A stretch of 64,000 nt of DNA from Metaruminococcus_A sp050943475 (GCA_050943475.1 JBMNPF010000012.1:21890-85889); one strand, 5' to 3'. Positions 26,804 through 35,836 are shown, numbered from the stretch's first letter. Notes: generated by a model from the letters alone, not told the origin. A program made the numbers and translations.

Positions 26804-27058
26804 GTATATTCTCCTCATAGAATCGATTTACGGTGATGAAACAGGACGCCGTATAAAACCGAATCATCCCATAAGCCATATGAGATCATCCAGTGCGCAG
26901 GCAAAAGGGGGCAGGATTTCTCTTTAAAGTGAAGGCTTCCAAAGAATTGTGTCTCTGTCTCTCCCGATTTCCAGCAGGCGGCACCGTTGTTTTCATCCGT
27001 TTCAGAAGCGGAAAATTGCTTTCTCAGGCCGAAAGAAGGGCGCTCTGCGGGAAAAAGA

Positions 27059-27087
27059 TTGAAATTTTGCGGCAAGTGATTTATAAT
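27059..27087 (+). promoter_or_regulatory. Promoter of the DUF4190 gene
   Basis: TTGAAA (27059-27064) and TATAAT (27082-27087) are 17 bp apart, 64 bp before the ATG. The preceding 26804-27058 contains no gene I can support. Confidence 0.75.
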
Positions 27088-27150
27088 AGGGGACATCGGC
27101 CCGGCAGGGCTAATCCAATAGCTTTTAAGACTGCACAAAAGGAGCGGTTT

Positions 27151-27513
27151 ATGAACCAGAACAATTCGTATACACCCTGGAATCCCAATTTTCCGCCCCC
27201 GCCTCCGCGGGACAACAGCGGGCTTGCGGTGGCTTCCTTTGTGGTGGGCCTGGTCGGCCTGCTGCTCAACTTCTGCTGCATTCCCTACATCTCGTTTATA
27301 ATGGGGATTCTGGCGCTGATCTTCGGCCTCGTGTCGCTGCGTTCCGCCAAAAAGGGGCTTGGCATTGCAGGAATTATCCTGGGCGTGGTCAGCATTTTCC
27401 TGTGGCTGCTCATCACGGCGGGGCTTTTCTCGCTGCTGGGCATTGGCGGAGGGCTGGACAGCTTTTTGGAACAATTCCTCTACGAACTCACCGGGGAATA
27501 CATTGGCTTCTAA
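27151..27513 (+). CDS. DUF4190 domain membrane protein
   Basis: The 120-residue protein has a Pro/Asn-rich N-terminus (NPNFPPPPPRDNSG) and then the two-helix DUF4190 pattern: GLAVASFVVGLVGLLLNFCC, ISFIMGILALIFGLVSLRSAKKG, GLGIAGIILGVVSIFLW. DUF4190 proteins are small membrane proteins of unknown role. AAAGGAG lies 6 nt before the ATG. It ends 5 bp before rnpB and may be co-transcribed with it. Confidence 0.85.
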   Translation: MNQNNSYTPWNPNFPPPPPRDNSGLAVASFVVGLVGLLLNFCCIPYISFIMGILALIFGLVSLRSAKKGLGIAGIILGVVSIFLWLLITAGLFSLLGIGGGLDSFLEQFLYELTGEYIGF

Positions 27514-27518
27514 TATGA

Positions 27519-27864
27519 AAACGAGCGGGCTGTGTGGCAGCGCGGATGCAAATCCGTGAGGAAAGTCCGGGCATCACAGGACAAGGATAGCTGCTAACGG
27601 CAGCCGAAGGCGACTTCAGGGCAAGTGCAACAGAGATATACCGCCGCGGGCTTCCGCGGTAAGGGTGGAAAGGCGAGGTAAGAGCTCACCGCCGGGGCAG
27701 GAGACTGTTCCGGCCTGTAAACCCTATCCGATGCAACACCGAACGCGCGAATCCGCTAGTCCGGCGGTCAGCAGTGCAACAGGTGGCACCGAGCACAGGC
27801 GGCAACGCTGTGCCAAGATAGATTGTCACACACGACAGAACCCGGCTTACAGGCCAGCTCGTTT
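27519..27864 (+). ncRNA. rnpB: RNase P RNA component, class A type
   Basis: The RNA has the 5' universal element GAGGAAAGTCCGGGC (27579 region), the conserved AGGGCAAGTGCAACAGAGATA, the GGCCTGTAAACCC segment and the 3' ACAGAACCCGGCTTACAGGCC. The 5' ACGAGC pairs with 3' GCTCGT, which defines the ends. It is the catalytic RNA that matures tRNA 5' ends. The length, about 346 nt, is normal. It lies immediately after the DUF4190 gene. Confidence 0.95.
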
Positions 27865-27878
27865 TTATTTGGAACAGG

Positions 27879-27911
27879 GCCGCTGCACCGCTTGGTGCGG
27901 CGGCTTTTTTC
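27879..27911 (+). terminator. rnpB terminator
   Basis: GCCGCTGCACC pairs with GGTGCGGCGGC around CGCTT and is followed by T6. From 27912 to 28120 nothing further is recognisable. Confidence 0.85.
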
Positions 27912-28120
27912 TGTCTGTTGACACCATGAAGCGGGTTCAGCAAGGCTCTAAAAAATCAATGGGATCTCATTCCTGACCGCCTAAGCAAAATCCGGCCGCC
28001 GTATTCCCGGCAGGAAGCGCACAGCATGTCCGCCCAACACGCACCGCAGCCCAGCCGCTTCAGCCGGGCGGATATGGCCAATCGTTCCTGCCTCCCGCTT
28101 TTCTCCAGACAGGCCGGCTT

Positions 28121-28543
28121 TTACAGGTTTTTTACCATCATAATGTGGGGGCAGTATTCATCCAAAAACTCCTCCCCCACCCGGCAAAAACCGCAGGCCT
28201 CATAAAACCCGGCGGCACGGAGCTGCGCACCGAGCGCAAGCTGTTTCCCGCCCAGCTCCCGGCAGAAACGCTCTACCTCAGCGAGCAGCAAGCGGCCCAA
28301 TCCTCCGCCGCGCCTGTCCTTCCGCACACAGATACGGCCTACGTGATAGCCGGCTTCATCCGGGAAAACCCGCGCGGTGGCAACCGGGACGCCTTGCTCG
28401 GTGACGAGCAGGTGATGAGCGGTGGCGTCGACGTCATCGAACTCCTCGTGGAACCCCTGTTCCTGCACAAAAACCTCTTCCCGCAGGGCGTAGCACTGTT
28501 CGACCGTTTCATCCAAGGCGGTCAGCCAGGTATAGGTCAGCAA
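28121..28543 (-). CDS. GNAT family N-acetyltransferase (ElaA-like)
   Basis: The 140-residue protein has YALREEVFVQEQGFHEEFDDVDATAHHLL at its start, a hallmark of the ElaA/YjcF branch (about residues 18-46), and the acetyl-CoA loop CVRKDRRGGGLGRLLL. A TTG at 28543 is 9 nt from AGGAGG and is taken as the start; the ATG three codons upstream directly touches the ribosome site. It lies downstream of yaaL-bofA but is separated from it by a strong terminator. Confidence 0.8.
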   Translation of the reverse strand: MLTYTWLTALDETVEQCYALREEVFVQEQGFHEEFDDVDATAHHLLVTEQGVPVATARVFPDEAGYHVGRICVRKDRRGGGLGRLLLAEVERFCRELGGKQLALGAQLRAAGFYEACGFCRVGEEFLDEYCPHIMMVKNL

Positions 28544-28589
28544 AATGTCCATCCTCCTATGGTTCAAGTCTCCGGGACGATCGCCCGGA

Positions 28590-28637
28590 AAACAAAAAAG
28601 TGGTATCATAACCATGCGATGGTTATGATACCACTTT
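28590..28637 (-). terminator. Terminator with perfect 19-bp AT-rich stem after bofA
   Basis: AAAGTGGTATCATAACCAT (28597-28615) and its exact complement (28619-28637) flank a 3-nt loop. On the minus strand TTTTGTTTT follows. It ends the yaaL-bofA transcript. Confidence 0.85.
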
Positions 28638-28659
28638 CCGCTTTGATGCGCAAGTGCTT

Positions 28660-28905
28660 TCACAGCAGAGCAAGTGCTGAAAGTCCTGCCACACCGGGAA
28701 TACCGAGTACAGCCGCAACAATGGCGGTGTACAGGTTGACCGGGACCGCAAGCCCTGCCAGCGATACGCCACCGAGAGCGAGCAGGCCGCCGGCGGCCCC
28801 GACCACACCGGTGCGCAGCGGGTGCCGGCTCCGTTTGCAGAGGAACAGCATAATAAGCCCGCAAAAAAGCAGATAAACCGTGACGATAATTGATGCTACA
28901 TCCAA
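28660..28905 (-). CDS. bofA: Pro-sigma-K processing inhibitor BofA family protein
   Basis: The 81-residue protein has two hydrophobic helices and ends with the BofA signature VNLYTAIVAAVLGIPGVAG (about residues 60-78). In Bacillus, BofA holds the SpoIVFB intramembrane protease inactive in the mother cell until sigma-G signalling. The TTG at 28905, 9 nt after GGAGG, is the best start; the frame also opens at an upstream GTG that lies before the ribosome site. It follows yaaL, as in Bacillus. Confidence 0.85.
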   Translation of the reverse strand: MDVASIIVTVYLLFCGLIMLFLCKRSRHPLRTGVVGAAGGLLALGGVSLAGLAVPVNLYTAIVAAVLGIPGVAGLSALALL

Positions 28906-28925
28906 AGTTGTCTTCCTCCCGGAAA

Positions 28926-29195
28926 TCACTGGTAGGCACAGAGAATGCCGCGCGCCCGCGCCTGCTTGAGCAGGTAGCCGTAACGGCTTTCCAGCGATTC
29001 AATTTCGTAGATGGTTGATTCCACCATTTCATCGTCCAGCGCATGCTCAAACCGGCAGTGCGCGCTCTTCAACTGCATCCGCACATCCGCAATGTCCTCA
29101 ATAATCTGCTGGTTGCGAATTTCAGCCTCACTTTTTGCGGATTCCCTGCGGGGAAGTCCAATGATACGAAACGCCTGGCTGAGAACTCCTTCCAT
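28926..29195 (-). CDS. YaaL-like DUF2508 protein
   Basis: The 89-residue acidic, helical protein contains IIEDIADVRMQLKSAHCRFEHALDDEMVESTIYEIESLESRYGYLLKQAR (cut: helix pair about residues 30-80), the DUF2508 pattern. In Bacillus the order is recR-yaaL-bofA. Here bofA follows 20 bp later but recR is not adjacent. Function is unknown. Confidence 0.8.
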   Translation of the reverse strand: MEGVLSQAFRIIGLPRRESAKSEAEIRNQQIIEDIADVRMQLKSAHCRFEHALDDEMVESTIYEIESLESRYGYLLKQARARGILCAYQ

Positions 29196-29511
29196 TTTGT
29201 CACCTCTTCACCATAATATTACGCAGGGAATATTGGACAATATGCCTGTTTTTATACAAAGCGGCGACGAGGCCCCGGAAAAGAGTTAAAACCGTTCAAG
29301 GCGAGAAACGGCTTTCCGCGAAATACCTATCATCCATCGAGAAGCATTTTATGGATCGATGCAGCGGTGCTCCCCTGCCGCCTTACCAAGCGCAAGGAAC
29401 AAATGGAAAAAATGACCGATCTATGCTACAATGTATAAACCGGCAAAACACCTGCGGTAAATCAGAAAGCGATATGCAGTTTTATCTGATCGGAAAGGAA
29501 ACTACCCAAGC
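29196..29511. other. Divergent intergenic region
   Basis: About 315 bp between yaaL and the metallophosphoesterase. TACAAT at 29427-29432 could be a -10 element for the phosphoesterase, but its -35 is poor. No gene is supported. Confidence 0.4.
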
Positions 29512-30390
29512 ATGAAACTGTTGCTTTACAACCATAAAAAAATCATTTTGTTCGCAGCCGTCTTGGCCTTTGTCTTTTTCACCACAGTGCTATGGACAAT
29601 ATGGGAGAATAGAACAGTGGGGATAACGACTGTAAATGTACAAAGCAAAAACATTCCCGCATCGTTTAATGGCTTCAAGATTGCTCAAATATCCGATTTA
29701 CACAATGCCGAATTTGGCGATGACAACAAGCAGATCATCGGTCTTCTGAAAAAGGAACAGCCTGATATAATTATATTGACTGGCGACCTGCTTGACTCCC
29801 ACCACACAGAGAGCAACATTGCTGTTTCGTTTGTAAAACAAGCAATGGAAATTGCACCGTGCTATTACGTTACCGGCAATCACGAAGCCCAGCTAGGCGA
29901 ACAATATGTTTCATTTGAAAAACAGCTTGAATCGTGCGGCGTATCCATTTTGCACAATCAGACGGCTACGATTGAACGAAATGGAGAATTCATTCAAATC
30001 CTTGGTGTAGATGACCCCAGCTTCTCCGAATCAGATTCAATGTTTGACCTGAATGCGGAAATTCTTTCGACGGAGATTGAACGCGCTGACGCCCAAAAAG
30101 GATATAAAATATTACTTTCACACCGGCCCGAGGCCTTTGACGTATATGTGGAAAAGGGGATCGATTTGGTTTTCTGCGGCCATGCGCACGGGGGTCAGTT
30201 CCGGTTGCCGTTTGTCGGAGGGCTCGCTGCCCCAAATCAGGGCTTGTTTCCAAAATATGACGGCGGAACTTATCAGGAAAATCGCACCACAATGCTTGTA
30301 AGCCGCGGCATCGGCAACAGCATCATCCCTTTCCGGATAGGCAACCAGCCGGAATTAGTCGTTGCCATTTTGCACAGAAATTCCATTTGA
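29512..30390 (+). CDS. Membrane-anchored metallophosphoesterase (YkuE/YaeI-like)
   Basis: The 292-residue protein has an N-terminal membrane helix (about residues 10-29) and the dinuclear metallophosphoesterase motifs: IAQISDLHNAEFG (about 57-69), IILTGDLLD, TGNHEAQ and CGHAHGGQFRLP (about 223-234). Relatives hydrolyse phosphodiesters or lipid A-type substrates at the membrane. Codon choice here is visibly more AT-rich than in neighbours, which hints at recent acquisition. It interrupts the recR-yaaL-bofA neighbourhood expected from Bacillus. Confidence 0.9.
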   Translation: MKLLLYNHKKIILFAAVLAFVFFTTVLWTIWENRTVGITTVNVQSKNIPASFNGFKIAQISDLHNAEFGDDNKQIIGLLKKEQPDIIILTGDLLDSHHTESNIAVSFVKQAMEIAPCYYVTGNHEAQLGEQYVSFEKQLESCGVSILHNQTATIERNGEFIQILGVDDPSFSESDSMFDLNAEILSTEIERADAQKGYKILLSHRPEAFDVYVEKGIDLVFCGHAHGGQFRLPFVGGLAAPNQGLFPKYDGGTYQENRTTMLVSRGIGNSIIPFRIGNQPELVVAILHRNSI

Positions 30391-30459
30391 AAGCAGCCTC
30401 CAGCCTGAAAGCAAACCGTGACTGCGGTTGACGGCCACCTGTTTTGTAGACATAGCAAA

Positions 30460-30488
30460 GGAGCGGCAGCGAAAAACGCTGCCGCTCC
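30460..30488. terminator. Probable bidirectional terminator
   Basis: A 12-bp perfect stem GGAGCGGCAGCG/CGCTGCCGCTCC with loop AAAAA lies between the convergent phosphoesterase and lipoprotein genes. T-runs are short on both sides. Confidence 0.65.
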
Positions 30489-30546
30489 TTGTCGGTTTAA
30501 AACATTTCATCTTTTTTACCCAAAACGGCAAACGCTTATAAGCTTT

Positions 30547-31593
30547 TTACTGTTTTAAGTTTTTGGGGCTGTACCGGTTAATTGACTCCTGGTTGAGTTC
30601 AACCGTGACGCCGGACGCATACTCGGTGAGTTTGGATTCAAACTCATCGCCGCGGAGCTGATAAAGGACAGCAGCACGGTTGTCCTCATAAAGGCCGGTG
30701 GTATCCTTTGCCAAGTCATACCGGACAGCGAGGTAAATAAAACTGCTGCTGGTATCGTCTGTATACGGAACGCCGTATTCGGTCTGCTCAAAGGTCTTTG
30801 CAATAATCCCGGCGCGAACCGAAGTCGTGTCGTTTTTATTCACCAGCGTAATGTTGCGGCTGTCATCCGAAGTGTCCGGGGAATACTCCTCGGTCAGGCC
30901 GTAGTCCTTCCAGGTCTGGGCGACGTATCCGTCTATAATGGTGTCAATATCCTCGCCCTTGTTGATCCGGGTAATATAGGCGTCAATCTGCTCGTTGAGG
31001 GCGTCCAAATCCTTTGTCTCTCCGGTATTCATGTCTACCTTTGAGAAAGACATCAGACGGATTTTGGCGTAATTGTCGTAAAAATACTCCTGAATGGTCT
31101 CCTCGCTGACCGCTTCAACGCCGTCTACCTCATAGAAATGGTTAAAGAGTTTTTCCGCCTTATAGTTGTTTTCTGCAAGTTTCTGTACCGAGGAGAAAGC
31201 AATGCCGTTTTTCTCGTAGGTCTCCTGACCCTGTTCCCAAGCGGTGTTGGCCTGGTTTTTGATGACCTTGTCCGCTTCAGTATCCAACGCCATGCCGAGT
31301 TCATCGTACATAATATTCACTGCAATGTATTGTTTGGAGCGTTCCACCGCCCGGTTGACAATCCACTGCTCCGCCGAAACGTCTTCAATGGTCTGTTCCC
31401 ATGTGTCTTTGGTGGAATCAATCTTGTCCTGAGCTTCGGTATAAGCGTCCATCAAATAAGCAATATATACGCCCGCGGGGAGGGTGTCGTCTTCGGTTTT
31501 CATCACCCATGTCGTATCACCGGAGCAGGCAGTGACCGAAAACAGCAAAACCGCAGTCATAAGGCCCGCCAAAAGGCGTTTGCACTTGTTCAT
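30547..31593 (-). CDS. Lipoprotein, possible PrsA/SurA-type foldase without PPIase domain
   Basis: The 348-residue protein has a lipoprotein signal ending LLFSVTAC (lipidated Cys23). The mature part is helical and acidic. It has the general shape of the SurA/PrsA N-terminal chaperone region, with a segment around EETIQEYFYDNYAKIRLMSFS (residues 164-184) resembling the start of a parvulin domain, but no clear parvulin active site. A role in folding exported proteins is an inference from shape. A sigma-A promoter precedes it. Confidence 0.7.
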   Translation of the reverse strand: MNKCKRLLAGLMTAVLLFSVTACSGDTTWVMKTEDDTLPAGVYIAYLMDAYTEAQDKIDSTKDTWEQTIEDVSAEQWIVNRAVERSKQYIAVNIMYDELGMALDTEADKVIKNQANTAWEQGQETYEKNGIAFSSVQKLAENNYKAEKLFNHFYEVDGVEAVSEETIQEYFYDNYAKIRLMSFSKVDMNTGETKDLDALNEQIDAYITRINKGEDIDTIIDGYVAQTWKDYGLTEEYSPDTSDDSRNITLVNKNDTTSVRAGIIAKTFEQTEYGVPYTDDTSSSFIYLAVRYDLAKDTTGLYEDNRAAVLYQLRGDEFESKLTEYASGVTVELNQESINRYSPKNLKQ

Positions 31594-31628
31594 TCCAGTT
31601 CCTCCTAAAAGGTTTTATACAGTCATTC

Positions 31629-31657
31629 ATTATAACGCAATTTTTAGGGGATGTCCA
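31629..31657 (-). promoter_or_regulatory. Promoter of the lipoprotein gene
   Basis: On the minus strand TGGACA (31657-31652) and TATAAT (31634-31629) are 17 bp apart, about 35 bp before the start. Confidence 0.7.
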
Positions 31658-31816
31658 TAGATATTTTTTGAACCGCCGGGCAGCTAAACCGCTTTTCTCA
31701 CTTTTACAGCGTCCCGGTTCGGTTTTCTCAAACGATCGTTCCCACCCTTTGCCGCTCATTTTCCTCCGGTACCATTTTACCGCAAACAAACGCGGGCAGC
31801 CCTTTTATGTCATAAG

Positions 31817-31846
31817 AAAAACCCGCCGGAAAACCGGCGGGTTTTA
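31817..31846 (-). terminator. Terminator of the ferredoxin gene
   Basis: ACCCGCCGG/CCGGCGGGT with loop AAAA has A5 on the left, giving T5 on the minus strand, and also TTTT on the right. Confidence 0.88.
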
Positions 31847-31862
31847 AAGTATGTGCCTGATT

Positions 31863-32033
31863 TTATTGCGGGTTCGGAGCGCCAACCGGGCAGGTACCTG
31901 CACAAGCGCCGCAGTCGATGCAGGTGTCTGCGTCGATTACGTATTTACCATCACCAGCAGAGATAGCGGATACCGGGCATTCTGCCTCACAAGCGCCACA
32001 GCTGATGCACTCGTCGTTAATTACATAAGCCAT
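31863..32033 (-). CDS. 2[4Fe-4S] ferredoxin
   Basis: The 56-residue clostridial-type ferredoxin has two cluster motifs, CISCGACEAECP (about residues 9-20) and CIDCGACAGTCP (about 38-49). It is a small soluble electron carrier, typically used with pyruvate:ferredoxin oxidoreductase and hydrogenases, and could also supply NrdG with electrons. AGGAGGTG lies 6 nt before the ATG. It has its own promoter and terminator. Confidence 0.96.
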   Translation of the reverse strand: MAYVINDECISCGACEAECPVSAISAGDGKYVIDADTCIDCGACAGTCPVGAPNPQ

Positions 32034-32060
32034 TGGGAACACCTCCTTCAATTTACCTAC

Positions 32061-32088
32061 ATTGTACCATATTTTTCGAAAAAATCAA
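32061..32088 (-). promoter_or_regulatory. Promoter of the ferredoxin gene
   Basis: On the minus strand TTGATT (32088-32083) and TACAAT (32066-32061) are 16 bp apart, 27 bp before the start. Confidence 0.65.
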
Positions 32089-32103
32089 TAACAAATTGTG
32101 GAA

Positions 32104-32970
32104 TTATCCTTCCAGGTCGGAAAGTTCCTTAAGTTCTTTTTTATCAACCTTAATGGCCTTGTCGCGGATGGTTTTCACCTGTTCCCGCTCATAGGTTGAG
32201 GGAGCGGCGTCCGGGTGCGTATCCAACCGCACCTTGATTTTCCCGGTGAGGAGGTTCAAATCCACCACGGTTCCCCTGCCGTCCGGAGTGTTCACAATGG
32301 CGCCCTGCTTGGGCGTCATCTTTAGCAGGGATTCGTATGCGTTCTGCTCGTGCTTCAGGCAGCACATCAAACGGCCGCAGGTGCCGGAAATCTTAACCGG
32401 GTTGAGCGAAAGGCCCTGCTCCTTTGCCATCTTGATGGAAACCGGCTGAAACTCGTCCAAAAAGGTGGAACAGCAAAACGGCCGCCCGCAGATACCAAGC
32501 CCGCCAATCATTTTGGATTCATCCCGCACGCCAATCTGCCGCAATTCAATGCGGGTGCGGAACACCGAGGCCAGATCCTTGACCAGCTCCCGGAAATCCA
32601 CCCGCCCGTCCGCGGTAAAATAAAAGAGGATCTTGTTGCCGTCGAAGGTGTATTCTACATCGACCAGCTTCATCTCCAGCTTGTGTTTGGCAATTTTTTC
32701 AAGGCAGACCGTGTAGGCCTCTTTTTCCTTTTTGCGGTTCTTTTCAACCGCTTTCAAATCGGCCTCAGTAGCCTGGCGCAGAACCGGCTTGAGGGGGCTC
32801 ACCACCTCGCTGTCATCCACTTCCCGGTTGCCGACCGCAACGGTGCCGCACTCAACGCCGCGCGCCGTCTCCACAATCACTTGGGAACCGCGCTCTATTT
32901 TAAGGCCCGCTGGATCAAAGTAATAAATCTTGCCGACATTTTTGAATCGGACTCCAATGATTTCAGCCAT
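32104..32970 (-). CDS. ricT: RicT/YaaT, PSP1-domain protein
   Basis: The 288-residue protein has the PSP1 C-terminal domain with the conserved Cys cluster GLGICGRPFCC and SGTCGRLMCC (about residues 155-200). In Bacillus, RicT with RicA and RicF forms an Fe-S protein complex that stimulates RNase Y processing and affects sporulation and competence. The ATG at 32970 follows AAAGGAGG by 5 nt. It lies 11 bp after holB, matching the conserved holB-yaaT order. Confidence 0.92.
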   Translation of the reverse strand: MAEIIGVRFKNVGKIYYFDPAGLKIERGSQVIVETARGVECGTVAVGNREVDDSEVVSPLKPVLRQATEADLKAVEKNRKKEKEAYTVCLEKIAKHKLEMKLVDVEYTFDGNKILFYFTADGRVDFRELVKDLASVFRTRIELRQIGVRDESKMIGGLGICGRPFCCSTFLDEFQPVSIKMAKEQGLSLNPVKISGTCGRLMCCLKHEQNAYESLLKMTPKQGAIVNTPDGRGTVVDLNLLTGKIKVRLDTHPDAAPSTYEREQVKTIRDKAIKVDKKELKELSDLEG

Positions 32971-32981
32971 CAATGCCTCCT

Positions 32982-33953
32982 TTATATGACCTGCTCCTCT
33001 GCCGTACCGGCGAGCGAGCTGGTAATCCACGCGGAAAGCACCGCGATATTTGCATTTGCATCCAGGTCCTTTGCCGCATGGGAGAGGACCCGCAGCTTCT
33101 CCAAAAGCTGCTTTGTGGTAAAGCTGCCAATGAGGGCCGCCGCGGCTTCTTTGGAGCCGGAAAGCAGCCTTCTGCCGCCCGATTTCAGCACGGCGGCGTC
33201 GCGAAAACGGCCGTAAAGCGCCTCTAAAAAAGCGCGATAGGCCTGCTTATCTCCCGAAAGCTTGGAAAGCGCCGCGAGCATGCCGTATTCCTGCCGTTTG
33301 GCGAGCATCATGCAGAAATCGTCCGGCGACACCGGAAGATCCTCCGGCTGAAGCAGTGCCAGCCCCCTGCCGATGTTTCCGCCGCAGCTTTTTGCTGCAA
33401 GCGCCGCATGTTCAGCATCCACCCCGCCGAGCGTTTCAAGCGCTTTTGCACAGTCTGCCTCCTCCACCGGAAAAATCCCAACCGGGATACACCGGGAGAC
33501 GATGGTGGGCAGGAGATTCGCGCGGTCGTCTGCCGTGAGCAGGAGCACGAGGTGTTCCGGCGGCTCCTCCAGTAGCTTGAGCAGAGCGTTGGCCGCAGGC
33601 GCCTGCATTTTCTGGCAGTCGCTGATGATATACACCTTTTTGGCGCCGTCGTTCGGGAAAACAGCGGCGTCCACCTTGAGTTTACGGATGTTCGCAATGG
33701 TCAGTTCGTTTTTTTCTGCTGTTCCGGAAAGAAGGGTCAGGTCCGGGTGAGCGTTCGCTTCAAATTTTTTGCAGCTTGAACAAACGCCGCAGGGACGGTG
33801 TTCCCCTCCGCACAAAATAGCCTTGGCAAAATGGGCGGCAATCGCCTTTTTGCCAAGGCCCTTTTCTCCATAGAACAGGTAAGCATGGGTGAGCTTATTC
33901 CCATTTACCGCCCGGTCGATTAAATCGATTACGGACGAATTGCCAAATATCAT
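32982..33953 (-). CDS. holB: DNA polymerase III delta' subunit
   Basis: The 323-residue clamp-loader ATPase-like subunit has LFYGEKGLGKKAIA (P-loop, about residues 27-40), a zinc module with CGVCSSCKKF (about 55-64) and the SRC motif (TIVSRC). It helps load the beta clamp. Its position after darA and before ricT is the standard Firmicute arrangement. Confidence 0.93.
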   Translation of the reverse strand: MIFGNSSVIDLIDRAVNGNKLTHAYLFYGEKGLGKKAIAAHFAKAILCGGEHRPCGVCSSCKKFEANAHPDLTLLSGTAEKNELTIANIRKLKVDAAVFPNDGAKKVYIISDCQKMQAPAANALLKLLEEPPEHLVLLLTADDRANLLPTIVSRCIPVGIFPVEEADCAKALETLGGVDAEHAALAAKSCGGNIGRGLALLQPEDLPVSPDDFCMMLAKRQEYGMLAALSKLSGDKQAYRAFLEALYGRFRDAAVLKSGGRRLLSGSKEAAAALIGSFTTKQLLEKLRVLSHAAKDLDANANIAVLSAWITSSLAGTAEEQVI

Positions 33954-34000
33954 TTCATTCTCACTTCGTTGTCTTTTTACGCAGGCTTCGTCGCATTCAC

Positions 34001-34324
34001 TTAAATCTTCTCAAACCGCTCCACATTCAGCACAAAAATGGTCGCCCCGCCGACCGTAACTTCTACCGGAAGCGAGGAGTAGACGCCCACGCCGTACATG
34101 GCAGAGGACGGCGCCATCTGGGTGCGGCGCTTGCTGTGCTTGGAGATAACCTCAACCGCCTCGTCGACCTTATCATCCTCGGTACCAATCATAAACGTGG
34201 TGTTTCCGGCCATTAAGAAACCGCCGGTCGACGCAATTTTAGTTGCGAAAAACCCCGCTTTGGTCAAAGCCGAAGAGACAATATGGCTGTCGTCGTTGCT
34301 TACAATCGCGTAAATCATTTTCAT
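34001..34324 (-). CDS. darA: Cyclic-di-AMP receptor PII-like protein
   Basis: The 107-residue PII-like trimeric protein (YaaQ/DarA/PstA) begins MIYAIVSNDD and has LTKAGFFATKIASTGGFLMAGNTTFMIG (about residues 20-47), the cyclic-di-AMP binding region of the family. It reports c-di-AMP level to unknown targets. In Bacillus the order is tmk-yaaQ-yaaR-holB-yaaT; here yaaR and tmk are absent. Confidence 0.92.
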   Translation of the reverse strand: MKMIYAIVSNDDSHIVSSALTKAGFFATKIASTGGFLMAGNTTFMIGTEDDKVDEAVEVISKHSKRRTQMAPSSAMYGVGVYSSLPVEVTVGGATIFVLNVERFEKI

Positions 34325-34391
34325 AGCTGAGTCACTCCTTGTTTGATGAAATCGGAAGTACCCGTGAACGGTAGGATTCTTCCTGTCTTTA

Positions 34392-35696
34392 TCATACCAC
34401 TTTCAGGCGGTGAATTCCACACTTTTTTAAAAGTTTTTGGGCGTCGGCGCCAATACGCTCCCCTGCCGCCACAATGGCGACACCGGGCGGGCAGGTAATT
34501 TTGCTCTCCGCCGCCACCCGGCCGAGGCACTGCTCCACCGGGAGTTCCTCCGCCGGTGCGAACGCCGCCTCCTGCAGGGAACAAACCCGTTCCGGCATTA
34601 CGGGAGAAACCGGCTCGTACCGGGGCGGCTTTGGGGCGGGACAAAACGCCTCAATGGCGGCGTCCAGCATGGCGAACTCCTCTTCCGAATTGAACGGGGT
34701 GGGCATGAGCACGGCGGTATCGCCGGCAGAGTAGTCGTACTCAACGCCCTGCCGCCGCAGGAAGGCCGCCAAGTCTGTCCCCTCCTCCGGCACGCCGCCC
34801 AGCGCAACGCGGGCGGGTTCGCTGTCAAAGACGAACAGCCCTTTTTGCCGCGCGCGGGCGCGCACACCGTCCAGCCGGGCGGCGAGTGCTGCAAATTCCC
34901 GGCGCGCCCTTGTTTCAAGATAATCCGCGCAGGCGTCCAGCGACTGCATAATGAGGTAGGACGGACTGGTGGAGCCAAACAGCGCCATAGCCGCTTTCAG
35001 CTCCTCTGCTGTAAAGTCCGCCGCCGCGTGAAGCAGCGCCCCTCCGGTGAGCACCGGCAGGGTCTTGTGCGCACCGTCGCAGCAGAGCGCCGCACCCAGC
35101 GCGATGGGATGAGTATCCTCCGGGAGAAATTTTAAATGCGCGCCGTGGGCATTGTCCACCAGCAGGGGAACATCCGCCTCCCGGCAGACAGCCGCAAGGC
35201 CCGCAATATCCGAGCGCATCCCATAATAATCCGGGCTGGTGATGTAAACCGCGCCGATTCCCTTTTCCCGCGCAAGCGCCGCCCGGAGCTGCTCCGGCGA
35301 TACCTGCCCGCTGACGCCGAAGGCGTCATATGGCCGGGGATATACCCAAGCCACATCCATATCCAGCAGGGTGCAGGCGTTTAAAAAGGCCACGTGGACG
35401 TTGCGGGCCGCGAGGATGCGCCGCACCCCATATTTCTGCCGGACAGCGGCGAGCATCCCCTGAATGCAGAGGGTGGTGCCGCCTGCGCTCAGTACGGTGG
35501 TGCGGGCGCCGTACAGCCGCTCAAAGCGGCGTTCGGTCTCCCGCAGAACACCGTCCGCATGGTAAAGCGAATCGGCCCCGGTGATTTCGGTAATGTCATA
35601 CGAGCCGTTGAGCGGATAACGCCCTTTGTGGCCCGGCATATAAAACCGTGCAGGGCCGGTGGCCTCGTTTTGTTTGAGAAATTCCGTTAATTTCAT
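34392..35696 (-). CDS. PLP-dependent Orn/Lys/Arg decarboxylase family protein
   Basis: The 434-residue fold-type I enzyme has the ARFYMPGHKGRYP start, the LSAGGTT segment, and CDGAHKTLP where the Lys binds PLP (about residue 220). It is shorter than the inducible decarboxylases and resembles Bacillus YaaO/SpeA, which decarboxylate arginine or lysine for polyamine synthesis. It lies 67 bp before darA, the same place as yaaO in Bacillus. Substrate unproven. Confidence 0.85.
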   Translation of the reverse strand: MKLTEFLKQNEATGPARFYMPGHKGRYPLNGSYDITEITGADSLYHADGVLRETERRFERLYGARTTVLSAGGTTLCIQGMLAAVRQKYGVRRILAARNVHVAFLNACTLLDMDVAWVYPRPYDAFGVSGQVSPEQLRAALAREKGIGAVYITSPDYYGMRSDIAGLAAVCREADVPLLVDNAHGAHLKFLPEDTHPIALGAALCCDGAHKTLPVLTGGALLHAAADFTAEELKAAMALFGSTSPSYLIMQSLDACADYLETRARREFAALAARLDGVRARARQKGLFVFDSEPARVALGGVPEEGTDLAAFLRRQGVEYDYSAGDTAVLMPTPFNSEEEFAMLDAAIEAFCPAPKPPRYEPVSPVMPERVCSLQEAAFAPAEELPVEQCLGRVAAESKITCPPGVAIVAAGERIGADAQKLLKKCGIHRLKVV

Positions 35697-35836
35697 GTTG
35701 ATTCCATCCTATATAGGAGTATTGTCCAATCCGGGTGGTTTTTAAAAAACTGGGCTGTTCCAACAGAAATACGATTGCACGTCCTCGGGACCGGGCGGAT
35801 TCGCACTTCCATTTCTTTTTCCGGCACGGCGTCCTC

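Noticed and set aside
27861..27911. Shared TTTATTTGGAACAG string near the rnpB terminator and near 37472
   Set aside because: The match is about 14 bp with different flanks, too short to support an interspersed repeat by eye.
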